Source: Palsa-461 sp963768185 (GTDB lineage: Bacteria > Actinomycetota > Acidimicrobiia > Acidimicrobiales > RAAP-2). From it: 64,000 nucleotides of DNA. Below, piece after piece: positions 21,860-31,487 of this stretch (position 1 is the stretch's first letter; every line of letters starts with the position of its first letter). Location of the stretch: contig CAVYGS010000001.1 in NCBI GenBank assembly GCA_963768185.1, positions 620,001-684,000 on the forward strand. The letters run 5' to 3'. A model generated the notes under the pieces. The model was not told the DNA's origin and did not search any database. It saw only the letters and a program-made list of their open reading frames with translations. Position numbers and translations under genes: made by a program.

Positions 21860-24358
21860 CTACTCGGTCCGCAAAAGGAGCCCGGTCGGGGTCCGCGCTG
21901 CGATGCGCCCGGGCAGCGCCGCCACCACGTTGGCCACGACGAGCGCCCCGAGGGCGATGGCGGTCACGGTGAGGGCCGGGACGGTCGGAAGTGCGATCGC
22001 GTCGATGCCGTGGGCGAAGAGGTCCCAGAGGAGGCGCCCGACGACGATCCCGAGCGGCACCCCCACCACCGTCCCGATGGCCACGGCCGTCGTCGCCTGC
22101 CAGGCCACCACGGTGGCCAGCTGGCGGCCCGAAAGGCCGAGGGTCTTCATGATGGCGAAGTCGCGCCGCCGGCGCCGGACCGAGGCGACGAGCGTGATCC
22201 CGAGCCCCAGCACCGCCCCGCCACCCAGCCCGGCACCGAGCACCGTCGGGATCGTCTCGATGGAGCCCGAGTTCACGATGACTTCGGGGCGCAGGACCGG
22301 GGTGGCCCCGCCGGCCGGCCCGTCGCTGTCGGCCTCGTTGATCTCCTGATTCACTGCGCCGAGCGAGCGCAGCGCGGCGGCCGAGTCGCCGCCTTTGGTC
22401 CGCACGAAGAACACCTGGGGCCCGGGGATCGTGTCGCCCTGCGCGTTGCGGACCGCCGGGGGAATCAACGAGAAGTCGATGACGGCGTCGTTCCCCATCC
22501 CCGGGCCCATGATCGCCGGCATCGTGGCCGTGCCGGCCACCACCAGACGGGCCGAGCGACCCGCCCCGGTCTGCACCACGAGCGTGGCACCGAGGTGAGT
22601 GCCGAGCGCGGCCACCTCGCCCGCCCCGAGGACGATCTGGTTTGACGCCCGCAGGTCGGTCCCCGACAGGACGGGCGGCTGCACGGCCGCCCCCGGGTTC
22701 ATGCCGATCACCGCGATGGCCTGGCCATCGATGCGGGCCGTTGAGAAGTAGGCCCCGGACGCCGCGGTCACGTAGGGGTCGTGGGCGAGGAACCCCTCGG
22801 TGAGGTGCGCAGGCAGGTCCTCGTCACCGGCGAACCCCGAGAACAGCGCGTAGTTCCAGTTCCACCCGTAGAGGGGTGGTCGGGAGATGAGCGTGTTGAG
22901 GCTGGCGCCGAAGGTCACCGTCGCCACGATGACCAAGATGGCGAGCGACGCCCCGAGGATGGCCGAGCGGACTGGCACCGCCTCACGCGCGCCACCCGAC
23001 CCGAGCGCGAAGCGCACCCCGGTCATGGCCGGCGCGGGGAGGCCCGAGGACGCCACCGCCCGCGACAGCGGCGAGGGCCGCTCGGTGGCCGCGGCCCGAC
23101 GGCGCGCTCGCTGGGGCGACATGCCGGCGGCGAGCAGCAGCGCGACGGCCGAGAGGACGACGACGAACACGAGGAATCCCAGCCCGAGCACGGTCCAGTC
23201 CCAGCCGAACATCTGCGGGTAGACCGGCCGGACGGGGCCGAGCGGGAAGAGCGGCGAGCACAAGAACGCGACCAGCGCGGCGAGCAGCGCCCCCGCCACC
23301 ACCGCGGCGAGCGTGCCCATCGTCGCGTCGGCGACCGTGGTGGCCGGACCCGCCCCGAGCGCGCGCATGGTGTCGAGCTCGTCCCCCTCGACCCTGCGCT
23401 GGCGGCCGATGATCTGGCCCACGATCACGAGGGCGGCCAGCGCGGCGAGCCCACCGAACACGGCCAGGGCGATCGACTCGGGCTCGATGGCCCGGTCGGC
23501 CAGCCCCGCGGACGGCTCGCCGGGCCGGAAGCCGACCGCGGTGAGCAACTTGCTCGGGATCACCTGCGTCAGCTCCGACTCGACCGCCGCGGTGTGGCCG
23601 CCCTTGATGAGGAGCGCGCTGTACGAGTAGGTGGCGCAGCACAGGTCGATCCGCCTGGTCGCGGCCGGGGTGATGAGCACCTCGCCCGTGCCCTTGGCGT
23701 CGTAGTCGTCGTTCTCGACGTCCTGGGGGAACACCACGAGGCCGACGAGCCGCACCCGGAGCGTGGCCGCCGGGGGAGGGTTGTTGGCCGACGACAACTC
23801 TTCGGCGTCGGAGTTGAGGGTGACGGTGAGCACCGAGCCGACCTGCAGGCCGAGCTCCCGCTCGGCCTGCAGGTTCATCACCGCCTGGTGCGGATCGGCG
23901 AGGTCCGGGAGCCGACCCGAGACGAGCGTCATGGTGTCGTGGTCGAAGTACTCGGTCCCGGTCGACCCCTCGAGCGAGGGCGGCTTCGCTCCGGCCCCGA
24001 CCCGGAGATGGACGTGCTCCACCTGGTCGATGTTGGCATCAAAGCCCACCACGGTGAACTGGCGCTCGACGTAGGGCAACGCCGAGATGCGTTGGATCGT
24101 CGACGGGCGATAGCCGCTCGTCTCCGCCACCCCGAGGGCGGGGTTCAAGAACGCGTCGAACACTTGGAAGTTGGTCGAATGGATGCTGGCCAGGTACACC
24201 GGATATGCGGACTGGGTCCGGCGGGCCCCCGCGATGGCGGCCAGCGCGACGCCGCCCACGAGGCCCAACAGGAGCACGATGGCGAGGTAGCCGCCGCGTC
24301 GCTGGCGGAACGTGGTCCGGAACCGGAACCACGCGGTCGCAAGGACCGCGCCTCTCAC
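21860..24358 (-). CDS. FtsX/MacB-type ABC transporter permease, 832 aa (paralogue)
   Basis: The same architecture as the permease at 12331-14865. There is a first membrane helix near residues 20-42 (RRGGYLAIVLLLGLVGGVALAAI), then RRTQSAYPVYLAS, two large external regions, an FtsX block near 280-390 and a final FtsX block ending PGRIAARTPTGLLLRTE. The GTG at 24358 is chosen by alignment to the paralogue. The frame stays open upstream into the ABC-F gene but lacks a good start. The nearby ABC-F ATPase has no membrane-coupling role in known members, so the ATPase partner is not identified. Confidence 0.8.
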   Translation of the reverse strand: MRGAVLATAWFRFRTTFRQRRGGYLAIVLLLGLVGGVALAAIAGARRTQSAYPVYLASIHSTNFQVFDAFLNPALGVAETSGYRPSTIQRISALPYVERQFTVVGFDANIDQVEHVHLRVGAGAKPPSLEGSTGTEYFDHDTMTLVSGRLPDLADPHQAVMNLQAERELGLQVGSVLTVTLNSDAEELSSANNPPPAATLRVRLVGLVVFPQDVENDDYDAKGTGEVLITPAATRRIDLCCATYSYSALLIKGGHTAAVESELTQVIPSKLLTAVGFRPGEPSAGLADRAIEPESIALAVFGGLAALAALVIVGQIIGRQRRVEGDELDTMRALGAGPATTVADATMGTLAAVVAGALLAALVAFLCSPLFPLGPVRPVYPQMFGWDWTVLGLGFLVFVVVLSAVALLLAAGMSPQRARRRAAATERPSPLSRAVASSGLPAPAMTGVRFALGSGGAREAVPVRSAILGASLAILVIVATVTFGASLNTLISRPPLYGWNWNYALFSGFAGDEDLPAHLTEGFLAHDPYVTAASGAYFSTARIDGQAIAVIGMNPGAAVQPPVLSGTDLRASNQIVLGAGEVAALGTHLGATLVVQTGAGRSARLVVAGTATMPAIMGPGMGNDAVIDFSLIPPAVRNAQGDTIPGPQVFFVRTKGGDSAAALRSLGAVNQEINEADSDGPAGGATPVLRPEVIVNSGSIETIPTVLGAGLGGGAVLGLGITLVASVRRRRRDFAIMKTLGLSGRQLATVVAWQATTAVAIGTVVGVPLGIVVGRLLWDLFAHGIDAIALPTVPALTVTAIALGALVVANVVAALPGRIAARTPTGLLLRTE

Positions 24359-24518
24359 ACGGCCGGCCGGGCCCGTCGGATCATCGCCCCCGCCTCCGTC
24401 ACCAATCCCATCTTCGAGCAGCCTCTCCCACCGGGCCCGGCCGGCCAAGGTGGCTGCCAAGTGTCGGCCGGTCGTACCAGCACCCGAAGCAGGAGGGGTG
24501 GGCCGGAGGCGCGGCCGG

Positions 24519-26119
24519 TCAGCGCACCTCGACGTGGTCGAGGTACTCCTCGCGCCAGAACCCGTAGCGCTCCTCGGGGAGGTGCAGCGCGTGGGTCGGC
24601 CCCAAGGCCTCCACGAACGGGCCGTCGTGGCTGACGGCCACGATCGTGCCCTTCCAGGTGGCCAGCATCGCCCCCACCGCGGCGACCGAGGCGGGATCGA
24701 GGTTGTTGGTGGGCTCGTCCAAGACGAGCAGGTTGGCCTGGCCGGCCGACAGCATGGCCAGGCTGAGCCGGGCCCGCTCCCCACCCGACAGCGACCCGGC
24801 TCGCTGCGCCGTAGTGCTCCCGGTCAGCCCGAAGCTCCCGAGGAGCGAGCGACGATCGGACTCCTTGACGAGCACGGTGTCATCGACGTTCTCGAGCGCG
24901 CTGCTCTCGAGGTCGATCTGCTCGTGCTCCTGCGCGAAGTATCCGACGTCGACGCGATAGCCCGTCTCGACGGTCCCGCGGGTCGGGACCTGGATCCCGG
25001 CGAGGCACCGCAAGAGAGAGGACTTGCCGACCCCGTTGCGCCCAACCACGACCACGCGATCGCCGCGGTCGACGACGAAGTCGACGTCCAAGAGGACGTG
25101 GTGGTCGCCGTAGGAAACGGCGAGGTCGCTCACCGTGAGCACCACGGCGCCGGCCCGCGCCGGTTCGGGGAGCGCGAACTTCACCTTGCGCTCCCGCTTG
25201 ATGACCTGGGTCCGGTTGGACTGGAGCTTGGCCACCTGGCGGTCGAGGACCTTCGCCTTGCGCGCCTGGGCCTCGGTGCTGTGGCGCCACTTGTCGGCCT
25301 GGGCGCGCATCTTGGTGAGGCGTTCGTCTTCGGCCGCCGAGGACTTCTCCCGCTGGGTGATGTCGGCGTCGAGCTGAGCCCTGGAACGCGCTGTAGTTGC
25401 CTTTGAACTCGCGCAGCGTGGCATCGCGCAGGTAGAGCACCTTCGAGATGGCGCGGTCGAGCAGCCGCAGGTCGTGGCTCACGACGAGCAGGGCGCCCCT
25501 CAGGTCGGCCAGCTCGTCGAGCAGCCACAGCTTGGCCGAGCGGTCGAGGTGGTTGGTCGGCTCGTCCAGCACCATCACGTCGGGCTCCTGGAACAGCACC
25601 CGGATGAGGTCGGCCCGGCGCCGCTGGCCGCCCGACAGCGAGGCGATGTCGGCCAAGAACAGCTCCTGGGGGAACCCCAGCCCGTCGGCCAGCCGGCCGA
25701 GCTGGCCCTCGACCTCGTAGCCGCCGGCCAGCCGGAAGCGCTCCTCGAGCGCGCTGAACTCGACGATCCGCTCGTCGGTCGCCGACTCCTCGAGTGCGCG
25801 GCGGGCCCGGTGCAACCGGTCGTCGAGCACGTCCAGGCCCGCGAGCCGAGAGCACGTGCGAGAAGACGCTCGAGTCGACTCCGAGCCCGTCGGGAACCGG
25901 GACCTGGGGCAAGAACCCGAGCGTCCCGTCACGTTGCAACTCGCCTCGCGCCCGGAGGTGTGCCGGGGTGTCGGCGAGAAGAAAGGAGAGCAGCGAAGAC
26001 TTCCCCGCCCCGTTCGCGCCAACCAGTCCCACCTTGTCCTTGGGTCCGATCGTGACCGATCCGTCGCCGAGCAGGGTGCGGCCCGCCACCTCGATGGTGA
26101 TGTCGCGCCCGATCAGCAT
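24519..26119 (-). CDS. ABC-F family ATPase (ribosome-associated), two frameshifts
   Basis: Soluble protein with two ATP-binding cassettes, about 533 residues after repair. Cassette 1 has Walker A VGANGAGKSS, signature SLSGGQRRRADL and Walker B VMVLDEPTNHLD. The charged linker runs through KWRHSTEAQARKAK. Cassette 2 has VGRNGVGKSS, SLSGGERARLSL and LLVLDEPTNNLD. Family members act on the ribosome in translation or antibiotic protection. Frame changes are needed near 25845-25855 and near 25380-25386, both in GC-rich DNA. The start ATG 26119 (MLIGRDITIEVAG) follows family alignment. Confidence 0.85.
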
Positions 26120-26181
26120 GTCGACATTCGACCACGGACTCCGGCCCGGTCCGAACACGTCGCCGTCACGTGCCGACCGGT

Positions 26182-26187
26182 TATCGT
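26182..26187 (+). promoter_or_regulatory. -10 box for probable leaderless transcript
   Basis: TATCGT ends nine bases before the ATG at 26197. No SD lies between. It is the same box and spacing as upstream of dcd. Confidence 0.5.
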
Positions 26188-26196
26188 CTTTCCGTC

Positions 26197-26946
26197 ATGG
26201 CCCGTCCTGCAGTGCCCGCCGACGCACACGAGTGGGTCAGCTTCGAGGACCCCGACGAGGAGCGCACGTGGGTCTTCGACGTGACGTTCCTCACCTCGAA
26301 CTGGACCTGCATCTTCGGGCGGGGCTGCCAAGGGGTGCTGACCGGGCCCGCTGAGGACCTGTCGCACGGGTGCTGCTCGTACGGCGCGCACTTCATCGAC
26401 GGGGCTGACCGCCGCCGCGTCGAGAAGGTCGCAGCCACGCTCACCGCCGAGCAGTGGCAGTACCGCGCCAAGGCGAAGAAGGGCGGGATCGCCAAGAAGA
26501 ACCGCGCCGGTGAGACCGTGACCCGGATCGTCGACGGCGCCTGCATCTTCTTGAACCGCAAGGGCTTTCCGACCGGCCCCGGGTGCGCCCTGCACCAGGC
26601 GGCGCTGCAGCGCGGCCGCAATCCCCTCGAGTTGAAGCCCGAGGTGTGCTGGCAGCTGCCGCTGCGCCGCGACGACACGGTGGGCGACGAAGGCCACGTC
26701 ACCACGACCATCACCCAGTGGGACCGCAAGCATTGGGGGGAGGGTGGCGAGCAGTTCCACTGGTGGTGCACCGAATCGCCAGAGGCCTTCGTCGGGACGC
26801 GCCCGGTCTACGAGGAGATGGGTCCCGAACTCGCCGAGATGGTTGGCAAGAAGACCTATCGCCGGCTCAAGGCGTACTTGGCCGACCGGGACGGCCGGAT
26901 CGCCGAGCGGGTGCCGCTGCCCCACCCGGTGCTGCGCACCCGCTGA
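26197..26946 (+). CDS. Cysteine-rich protein, YkgJ/DUF3109-like
   Basis: A 249-residue soluble protein with eight cysteines at 38, 44, 59, 60, 116, 130, 151 and 191. The arrangement (C-x5-C-x14-CC, later C-x13-C-x20-C) resembles the YkgJ-type proteins thought to bind zinc or iron-sulfur clusters. It starts 77 bases from the divergent ABC-F gene. No enzyme motif is seen. ATG 26197 has no SD and is probably leaderless. Confidence 0.65.
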   Translation: MARPAVPADAHEWVSFEDPDEERTWVFDVTFLTSNWTCIFGRGCQGVLTGPAEDLSHGCCSYGAHFIDGADRRRVEKVAATLTAEQWQYRAKAKKGGIAKKNRAGETVTRIVDGACIFLNRKGFPTGPGCALHQAALQRGRNPLELKPEVCWQLPLRRDDTVGDEGHVTTTITQWDRKHWGEGGEQFHWWCTESPEAFVGTRPVYEEMGPELAEMVGKKTYRRLKAYLADRDGRIAERVPLPHPVLRTR

Positions 26947-26961
26947 ACCGGGCGCCTTGCC

Positions 26962-27181
26962 TCAGTCCTCCAGCGGGTCCGGTTCGTCGCCCGAGGAGCG
27001 GTCCCAGCCAGGCACACTCGAGCCGAGGATGCGGTCGTAGCTGTCCTCTTCGGCGCGACACCACGACCGCGTGCACGTCCTCGGGCTCAGCACCGCACTC
27101 CGGGCAGCGCTCCCCCGCCGTGGCGATCGAGCGCTTCAGGCTGCGCGCCTCTTCGAACCGCCGATGGCGTCCCTTTTTCAC
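26962..27181 (-). CDS. Small zinc-ribbon-like protein, frameshifted
   Basis: About 72 residues once one base is corrected. GTG 27181 has AGGAG six bases upstream and gives VKKGRHRRFEEARSLKRS followed by ERCPECGAEPEDVHAVVV, with one CxxC knuckle. Near 27054-27060 the frame must shift to reach RAEEDSYDRILG and the acidic end SSGDEPDPLED with the stop at 26962. The SD and the fitting acidic tail support a real gene with an indel. The function is unknown. Confidence 0.5.
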
Positions 27182-27658
27182 GACGACTCCTAACTGCCGC
27201 CAGAACGACCCTGCTGGGCGCGGGCCCCTCGCGACTGCGACGATCCGGCGCGATTTCGGCGGATGCGGTTCTGGCCCACCAGGCCCGAAGTCCGCACCGA
27301 CCTGGCCCATTGTAGTGGACCGCCGCCTGGACGCAGCTCGGGTTGAGCCGGTCCGTCGGGGTCGATGACGCGGCGGATGAGGCGGCTTGGAAGCCGAATC
27401 GGCTGGAGACGGCCACGGTCCGGCTGTCTGGGCTCCCGGGCGGGCGTCGTCGGTGCCGCCAGCAACCGAGCGCAGAGCAGTATCCCGAGCGACACCGGTC
27501 GGGCACGAGAAGTGGCGGTCAGCGATCGGACCACCTTTCAGTTCTGGGGTTGGTGGAGCACCAGTGCAGGAGCCTGGACCATAGGCTCGTTTCCGATCAA
27601 TCGGGCGAGACCGTCGTAGAAAGCGGACTTGCTCCCTCGCCCGGCCCAGAATGGTCCG
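27182..27658. other. Intergenic region without a supported gene
   Basis: 477 bases between the zinc-ribbon gene and the small protein at 27659. Short open frames exist on both strands, but none shows a conserved motif, a good ribosome site or family resemblance. A minus-strand TACAAT (27309-27314) could be the -10 box for the zinc-ribbon gene, and a plus-strand TAGGCT (27582-27587) for the next gene. No tRNA-like or terminator-like structure was recognised. Confidence 0.5.
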
Positions 27659-27889
27659 ATGGAGCCAACCTTCGACCCCGAGGCCATGATCGAGCGATTC
27701 CGTCGCCGCGCCGAGGCGGTCCGCCAGCGGGGCCTGCCCCCCGTCGAGGGGCCCGAGCGGCAGCGCTTCCGGGAGCAAGCCCAGCTCGACTACATGGACT
27801 TCGCCATGCTGGGCGACGCCTCGGCCCGCCTCGACGACGGGGTGCTCACCCTGACCGTCGACCTGCGCCCGCCCGAGGCGAGGACTTAG
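27659..27889 (+). CDS. Small acidic hypothetical protein, 76 aa
   Basis: MEPTFDPEAMIERFRRRAEAVRQRG begins a charged helical protein. It continues with an RQRFREQAQLDYMDFAML helix and a short strand pair DDGVLTLTVDLRPP. No membrane segment or cysteine is present. The stop overlaps the stop of the convergent flavin reductase by three bases. Base composition and codon pattern look coding. The function is unknown. Confidence 0.55.
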   Translation: MEPTFDPEAMIERFRRRAEAVRQRGLPPVEGPERQRFREQAQLDYMDFAMLGDASARLDDGVLTLTVDLRPPEART

Positions 27890-28449
27890 CCGCCGTAGTT
27901 CATACGGGTGTCCTCCATGCGGAGGACCTCAACTCGTGCATCGGCCTCGGGCCCGTCGACGTCGACCACCTCGCCGATGCACAGGTCGTGGCTGCCCAGC
28001 CGCTCGATGGAGTGCAGCCGACAGTCCACCCACGCAGGCGCGCCGACCAGGATCGGTGCACCGGTCGTGGCGATGCGCACGCGCTGGCCGGCCATCTCGA
28101 GCGGGATGCCGTCGTCGTCCGCTGTGACGTCGGTGACCGGCTTTGCGAAGCGGCGCACGATGGCCCGGTCCTCGCGCCGGAGCATCGACACGCTGAAACC
28201 GCGTCCCGCCTCGATGAGCCGCTTGGTCACGGCGGTCGTCTCGACGGCGACCGCGACCAGCTTGGGATCCGTCGCCACCTGTACCACCAGGTTGGCGGTC
28301 ATCAGGTTGTGACGCCGCTCCCCGTCGAGCACTCCGGCGCTCCCGATCACGAAGAGCCCGGTCGGGAAGGACCACAGCACCCGGCGGCGCAGCCGGTCGT
28401 AGGCGTCGGGGTCGGCGCCCTCGGGGATCGGACCGACCGGGCCGGTCAC
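27886..28449 (-). CDS. Flavin reductase-like domain protein
   Basis: A 187-residue FMN-binding split-barrel protein. VLWSFPTGLFVIGSAG, HNLMTANLVVQVATDPKLVAVAVE and the middle ERGFSVSMLRRED-type segment match flavin reductases that supply reduced flavin to monooxygenases. No oxygenase partner is adjacent, so the role is open. The GTG at 28449 overlaps the upstream membrane-protein stop as GTGA, placing it in the tyrS-led transcript. Confidence 0.82.
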   Translation of the reverse strand: MTGPVGPIPEGADPDAYDRLRRRVLWSFPTGLFVIGSAGVLDGERRHNLMTANLVVQVATDPKLVAVAVETTAVTKRLIEAGRGFSVSMLRREDRAIVRRFAKPVTDVTADDDGIPLEMAGQRVRIATTGAPILVGAPAWVDCRLHSIERLGSHDLCIGEVVDVDGPEADARVEVLRMEDTRMNYGG

Positions 28450-28970
28450 CCGAGCTCCCCGTCGTCGGGCTGGGTCGTCGTGGTGGTGGACAGCGTGTGG
28501 CCGGTCAACTGGGCCACCAGGTTCACCGCCTGCAGGAGATCCGCCTCGGCCTCGATGCGCTCCGTCGTCGCCTTCTCCAAAAGCTTCGAGTTGGTCCCCC
28601 CGGAGGCGTAACAGTCGTTCCCGGCGTCGTAGGCCAGCGCGTAGCCCGACGAGAGCAGATTGGTGAGCTGGGTGTCGGGCGTCGGTAGCTCGCCGTTGGC
28701 CGACTGCGCGTCGGTGAGCAGCACGCCGCAGTCGGTGTGTAGCACCCCGACCGACTTGTGCTCGTCGATGGCCATCCGCACCCGCGCCGCGTCGCCCACC
28801 ACCGTGCCGATCGACTGGCCGAGCCCGCTGCCGTTCACCCAGGCCTTGACCCGCTGGGTGGGGGTTCCGTTCCCGATCCCCCCGTAGGCCAAGAAGGCGA
28901 GGGCACCCACCGCCGCCACGACCACCCCGGCCACCACGATCTTCCAGCGGGCCGGCGCCGTCCGGCTCAC
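28446..28970 (-). CDS. Single-pass membrane protein, unknown function
   Basis: 174 residues. A short basic N-terminus precedes one hydrophobic segment (IVVAGVVVAAVGALAFLAYG, residues 11-30). The outside domain has Cys in HTDCGVLL and NDCYASGG that could pair, then a long helix and a Thr-rich end (HTLSTTTTTQPDDGE). The outside part has no recognised fold. GTG 28970 overlaps the tyrS stop as GTGA, and its own stop overlaps the flavin reductase start. Confidence 0.6.
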   Translation of the reverse strand: MSRTAPARWKIVVAGVVVAAVGALAFLAYGGIGNGTPTQRVKAWVNGSGLGQSIGTVVGDAARVRMAIDEHKSVGVLHTDCGVLLTDAQSANGELPTPDTQLTNLLSSGYALAYDAGNDCYASGGTNSKLLEKATTERIEAEADLLQAVNLVAQLTGHTLSTTTTTQPDDGELG

Positions 28971-30262
28971 TCGACCCGCAGCAGGTGGTAGTCGCGCCGG
29001 CCCCGACGCAAGAGCACGAAGCGGCCGGCCAGCAGGTCGTCGGTGCCGAGCGAGCGATCGACACTGTCCACCTTCTTGTTATTGAGGTAGATGCCGCCCG
29101 ACTCGACCAGCCGGCGGGCCTCGCTCTGGGACTTGCACAGGCCGGCGCCGGTCAGCGCGTCGACGATGCCGATCCCGCGGTTGCCGTTGGTCCCGAGGGC
29201 CTGGCGTGGCAGGCCACTCGAGGGCGCATCCTCGAAGACGTCGAGCAGGGTCGCGGCGTCGAGCGTGGCGATGTCTTCGCCGAAGAGCGCTTCGGAGGCC
29301 CGGATCGCCTTTTCGGTTTCGGCCGGGCCGTGCACGAGATCGCACGCAGCGACGGCAAGGGCGCGCTGGGCGCTGCGCCGCTCGGGGTGCGCCTCGGTCT
29401 CGGCGTCCAAGGAGGTGATCTCCTCGGGGGACAAGAAGCTAAAGAATCGCAGGTACTCGCCGACCTTGGCGTCCTCGGTGTTCAAGAAGAACTGGTACAA
29501 GCGGTACGGGCTGGTGCGTGCCGGGTCCAGCCAGACGTTGCCCGCCTCGGACTTGCCGAACTTGGTCCCGTCGGACTTGGTCACGAGCGGGGTGGTGAGC
29601 CCGTAGACCTTGTCCCCGGTCACCTTCCCCACGACGTCGACGCCGAGGGAGATGTTCCCCCACTGGTCGCTCCCGCCGAGCTGCACCTCGCATCCCTCGT
29701 CGATGTGCAGCCGGATGAAGTCGTAGGCCTGGAGCACCATGTAGCTGAACTCGGTGTAGGAGATCCCCTCCCCGGCGCGCTCGAGGCGTGAGCGCACCGA
29801 GTCTTTGCGCACCATCTCGTTGACCGTCACGTGCTTGCCGACGTCGCGCAAGAACGTGATGAGGTCGAGTGAGCGCAGCCAGGTCGCGTTCTCGAGCAGG
29901 ACGGCGCGGGTGGCGCCGGCGCCCGGGCTGAAGTCGAAGAACCGCTCCATCTGGGCCCGGATACCCGCGACGTTGGCCGCCAGCTCCTCGGGCGAGAGCA
30001 GGTTGCGCTCGTCGGACTTGCCCCCGGGATCGCCGATGAACCCGGTCCCGCTCCCGGCCAGGGCGATCGGCCGGTGGCCGGCCTCCTGGAGGCGGCGGAG
30101 CAGGCACAGCTGGACCAGGTTGCCGACGCCGAGGCTCGAGGCCGAGGGGTCGAAGCCGATGTAGACGGTCATGCCGCCTTGGTCGAGCCGCTCGAAGAGC
30201 GCCTCGTCGGTGACCTGGTGGATCAGCCCACGAAAACGGAGGTCGTCGACGAGCCCGCTCAC
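28967..30262 (-). CDS. tyrS: Tyrosyl-tRNA synthetase
   Basis: Class I aminoacyl-tRNA synthetase charging tRNA-Tyr; 431 residues. The Rossmann domain has TVYIGFDPSASS, GTGFIGDPGGKS, EFSYMVLQAYDF and GGSDQWGNI. The KMSKS-like loop is KFGKS (234-238). An S4 domain lies near the C-terminus (LCKSQSEARRLVESGG). The usual HIGH-type motif reads GVGN (45-48), lacking both histidines. The GTG at 30262 is chosen by family alignment and lacks a clear SD. Confidence 0.92.
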   Translation of the reverse strand: MSGLVDDLRFRGLIHQVTDEALFERLDQGGMTVYIGFDPSASSLGVGNLVQLCLLRRLQEAGHRPIALAGSGTGFIGDPGGKSDERNLLSPEELAANVAGIRAQMERFFDFSPGAGATRAVLLENATWLRSLDLITFLRDVGKHVTVNEMVRKDSVRSRLERAGEGISYTEFSYMVLQAYDFIRLHIDEGCEVQLGGSDQWGNISLGVDVVGKVTGDKVYGLTTPLVTKSDGTKFGKSEAGNVWLDPARTSPYRLYQFFLNTEDAKVGEYLRFFSFLSPEEITSLDAETEAHPERRSAQRALAVAACDLVHGPAETEKAIRASEALFGEDIATLDAATLLDVFEDAPSSGLPRQALGTNGNRGIGIVDALTGAGLCKSQSEARRLVESGGIYLNNKKVDSVDRSLGTDDLLAGRFVLLRRGRRDYHLLRVE

Positions 30263-30306
30263 GCGCCAAGCCTGCCATAGACCTGCCGCAGCCCGACCCC
30301 GCCGAC

Positions 30307-31421
30307 CTACGCGTGAGCCCTCGCCGTGACCTCGAACGCCTCGACCGGCGCGTCGAGGCCGCGCACGAGCTGGGGACCGAGCGGCCGCGCCGTGAAGAGG
30401 TCGCTCGACAGTTCGCCGAGCGCGTCCCCGCTCAACACCACAGCGCCGGGCGCGGCCACCTTCACGAGCCGCGAGATGACATTGACGACCGGCCCGAAGT
30501 AGTCGCCGACGCGCGCCGTCGCGAGGCCGCGGCCTACTGCGCCGCGCGCCGGGGGCAACACCGGGTCGCCCGCGGCCGCCGCGACGATCTCGGTCGCGAT
30601 CGCACACGCGGCATCGACCGACGGCGCAGCGAAGAAGGCCTCGTCCCCGATCATCTTGACGACCCGGCCGCCTGCCTCCACCGCGCTCGACCACGCGACC
30701 GACTCGAAGCGCGAGAGAGCCAGGCTCTGGTCGCGCAGGTTGAGGGCCTCGGCCCACGCCGTCGAGCCGACGAGGTCGACGAAGCCGAGGGTGACCACCT
30801 CGCTCTCGGGTGCGAGCGCATCGTCGCGCCACTCACGCACCAGCACCCCTCGCAGCGAGGCACGATCGAACTGCGCGCGCAGTACGAGCGAGACCGCTTC
30901 GGGGACGACACCGAACGCGAGATTGGCCCGCTCGGCGATGACTGCGCGTGCCAGCTCGTCGCGGCCCTCCCGGGGCGTACCCGGACCGAGCTCGGTGTAG
31001 AAGAGCGCAACCGCCGCCTCGGCGATGTTGGTGGCTGCCGCGCCGATCACGCGGGTGAACGCCAGGATCGGGCCCTCCCCCATGAGCGCCACGCCCTGGA
31101 CGAAGGCCGAGATCAGCGCTTCGAGATACTGGGGGACCCTTCCCCCTCTTCGACCTGCAGTCCGGCCGCGAGCAGGACCCGGCGGACCATCTCGGGCGGC
31201 ACCCTGCAGCGGTCTGCGAGCTCCTCGACGGTGACCTGCGGATCTGGGCCGCGGACGAGGGTCCCCGCCACCGCCGGCAGCGCGCCCATCTGGGCGGCCT
31301 CGACCATCTGGGCGATGGTGGCACCGCGGGCGCTCAGATACTCGAGGAGGGCCCGACGCTCGGCCGCCGTCGGTGACGCCGGGTCGTAGATGCCCGCCTT
31401 CTCCCACGCATCGGTGTCCAT
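30307..31421 (-). CDS. Class III adenylate cyclase with N-terminal regulatory domain, one frameshift
   Basis: Makes cAMP from ATP. The N-terminal 100 residues (SARGATIAQMVEAAQ...VTVEELADRCRVPPEMVRRVL) resemble the regulatory domain of the pH-sensing mycobacterial cyclase Rv1264. The catalytic domain shows both metal aspartates in GFVDLVGSTAW and KMIGDEAFF, the adenine-specifying Lys of the latter, and Asn/Arg in VVNVISRLV. The two parts are in different frames. One base in the G run at 31131-31135 joins EGEGSPQYLEALI. A six-base inverted repeat (31422-31436) sits directly before the ATG. Confidence 0.8.
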
Positions 31422-31487
31422 CGCGACATGGTCGCGCGGCCACGGCCGGCAGTGACCGACCGGCGATCGACTCGAGCGACCCAGGGG

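Noticed and set aside
22781..24634. A 617-codon open frame on the plus strand
   Set aside because: Antisense shadow of the second FtsX permease, rich in Arg, Glu and Gly, with no recognisable domain.
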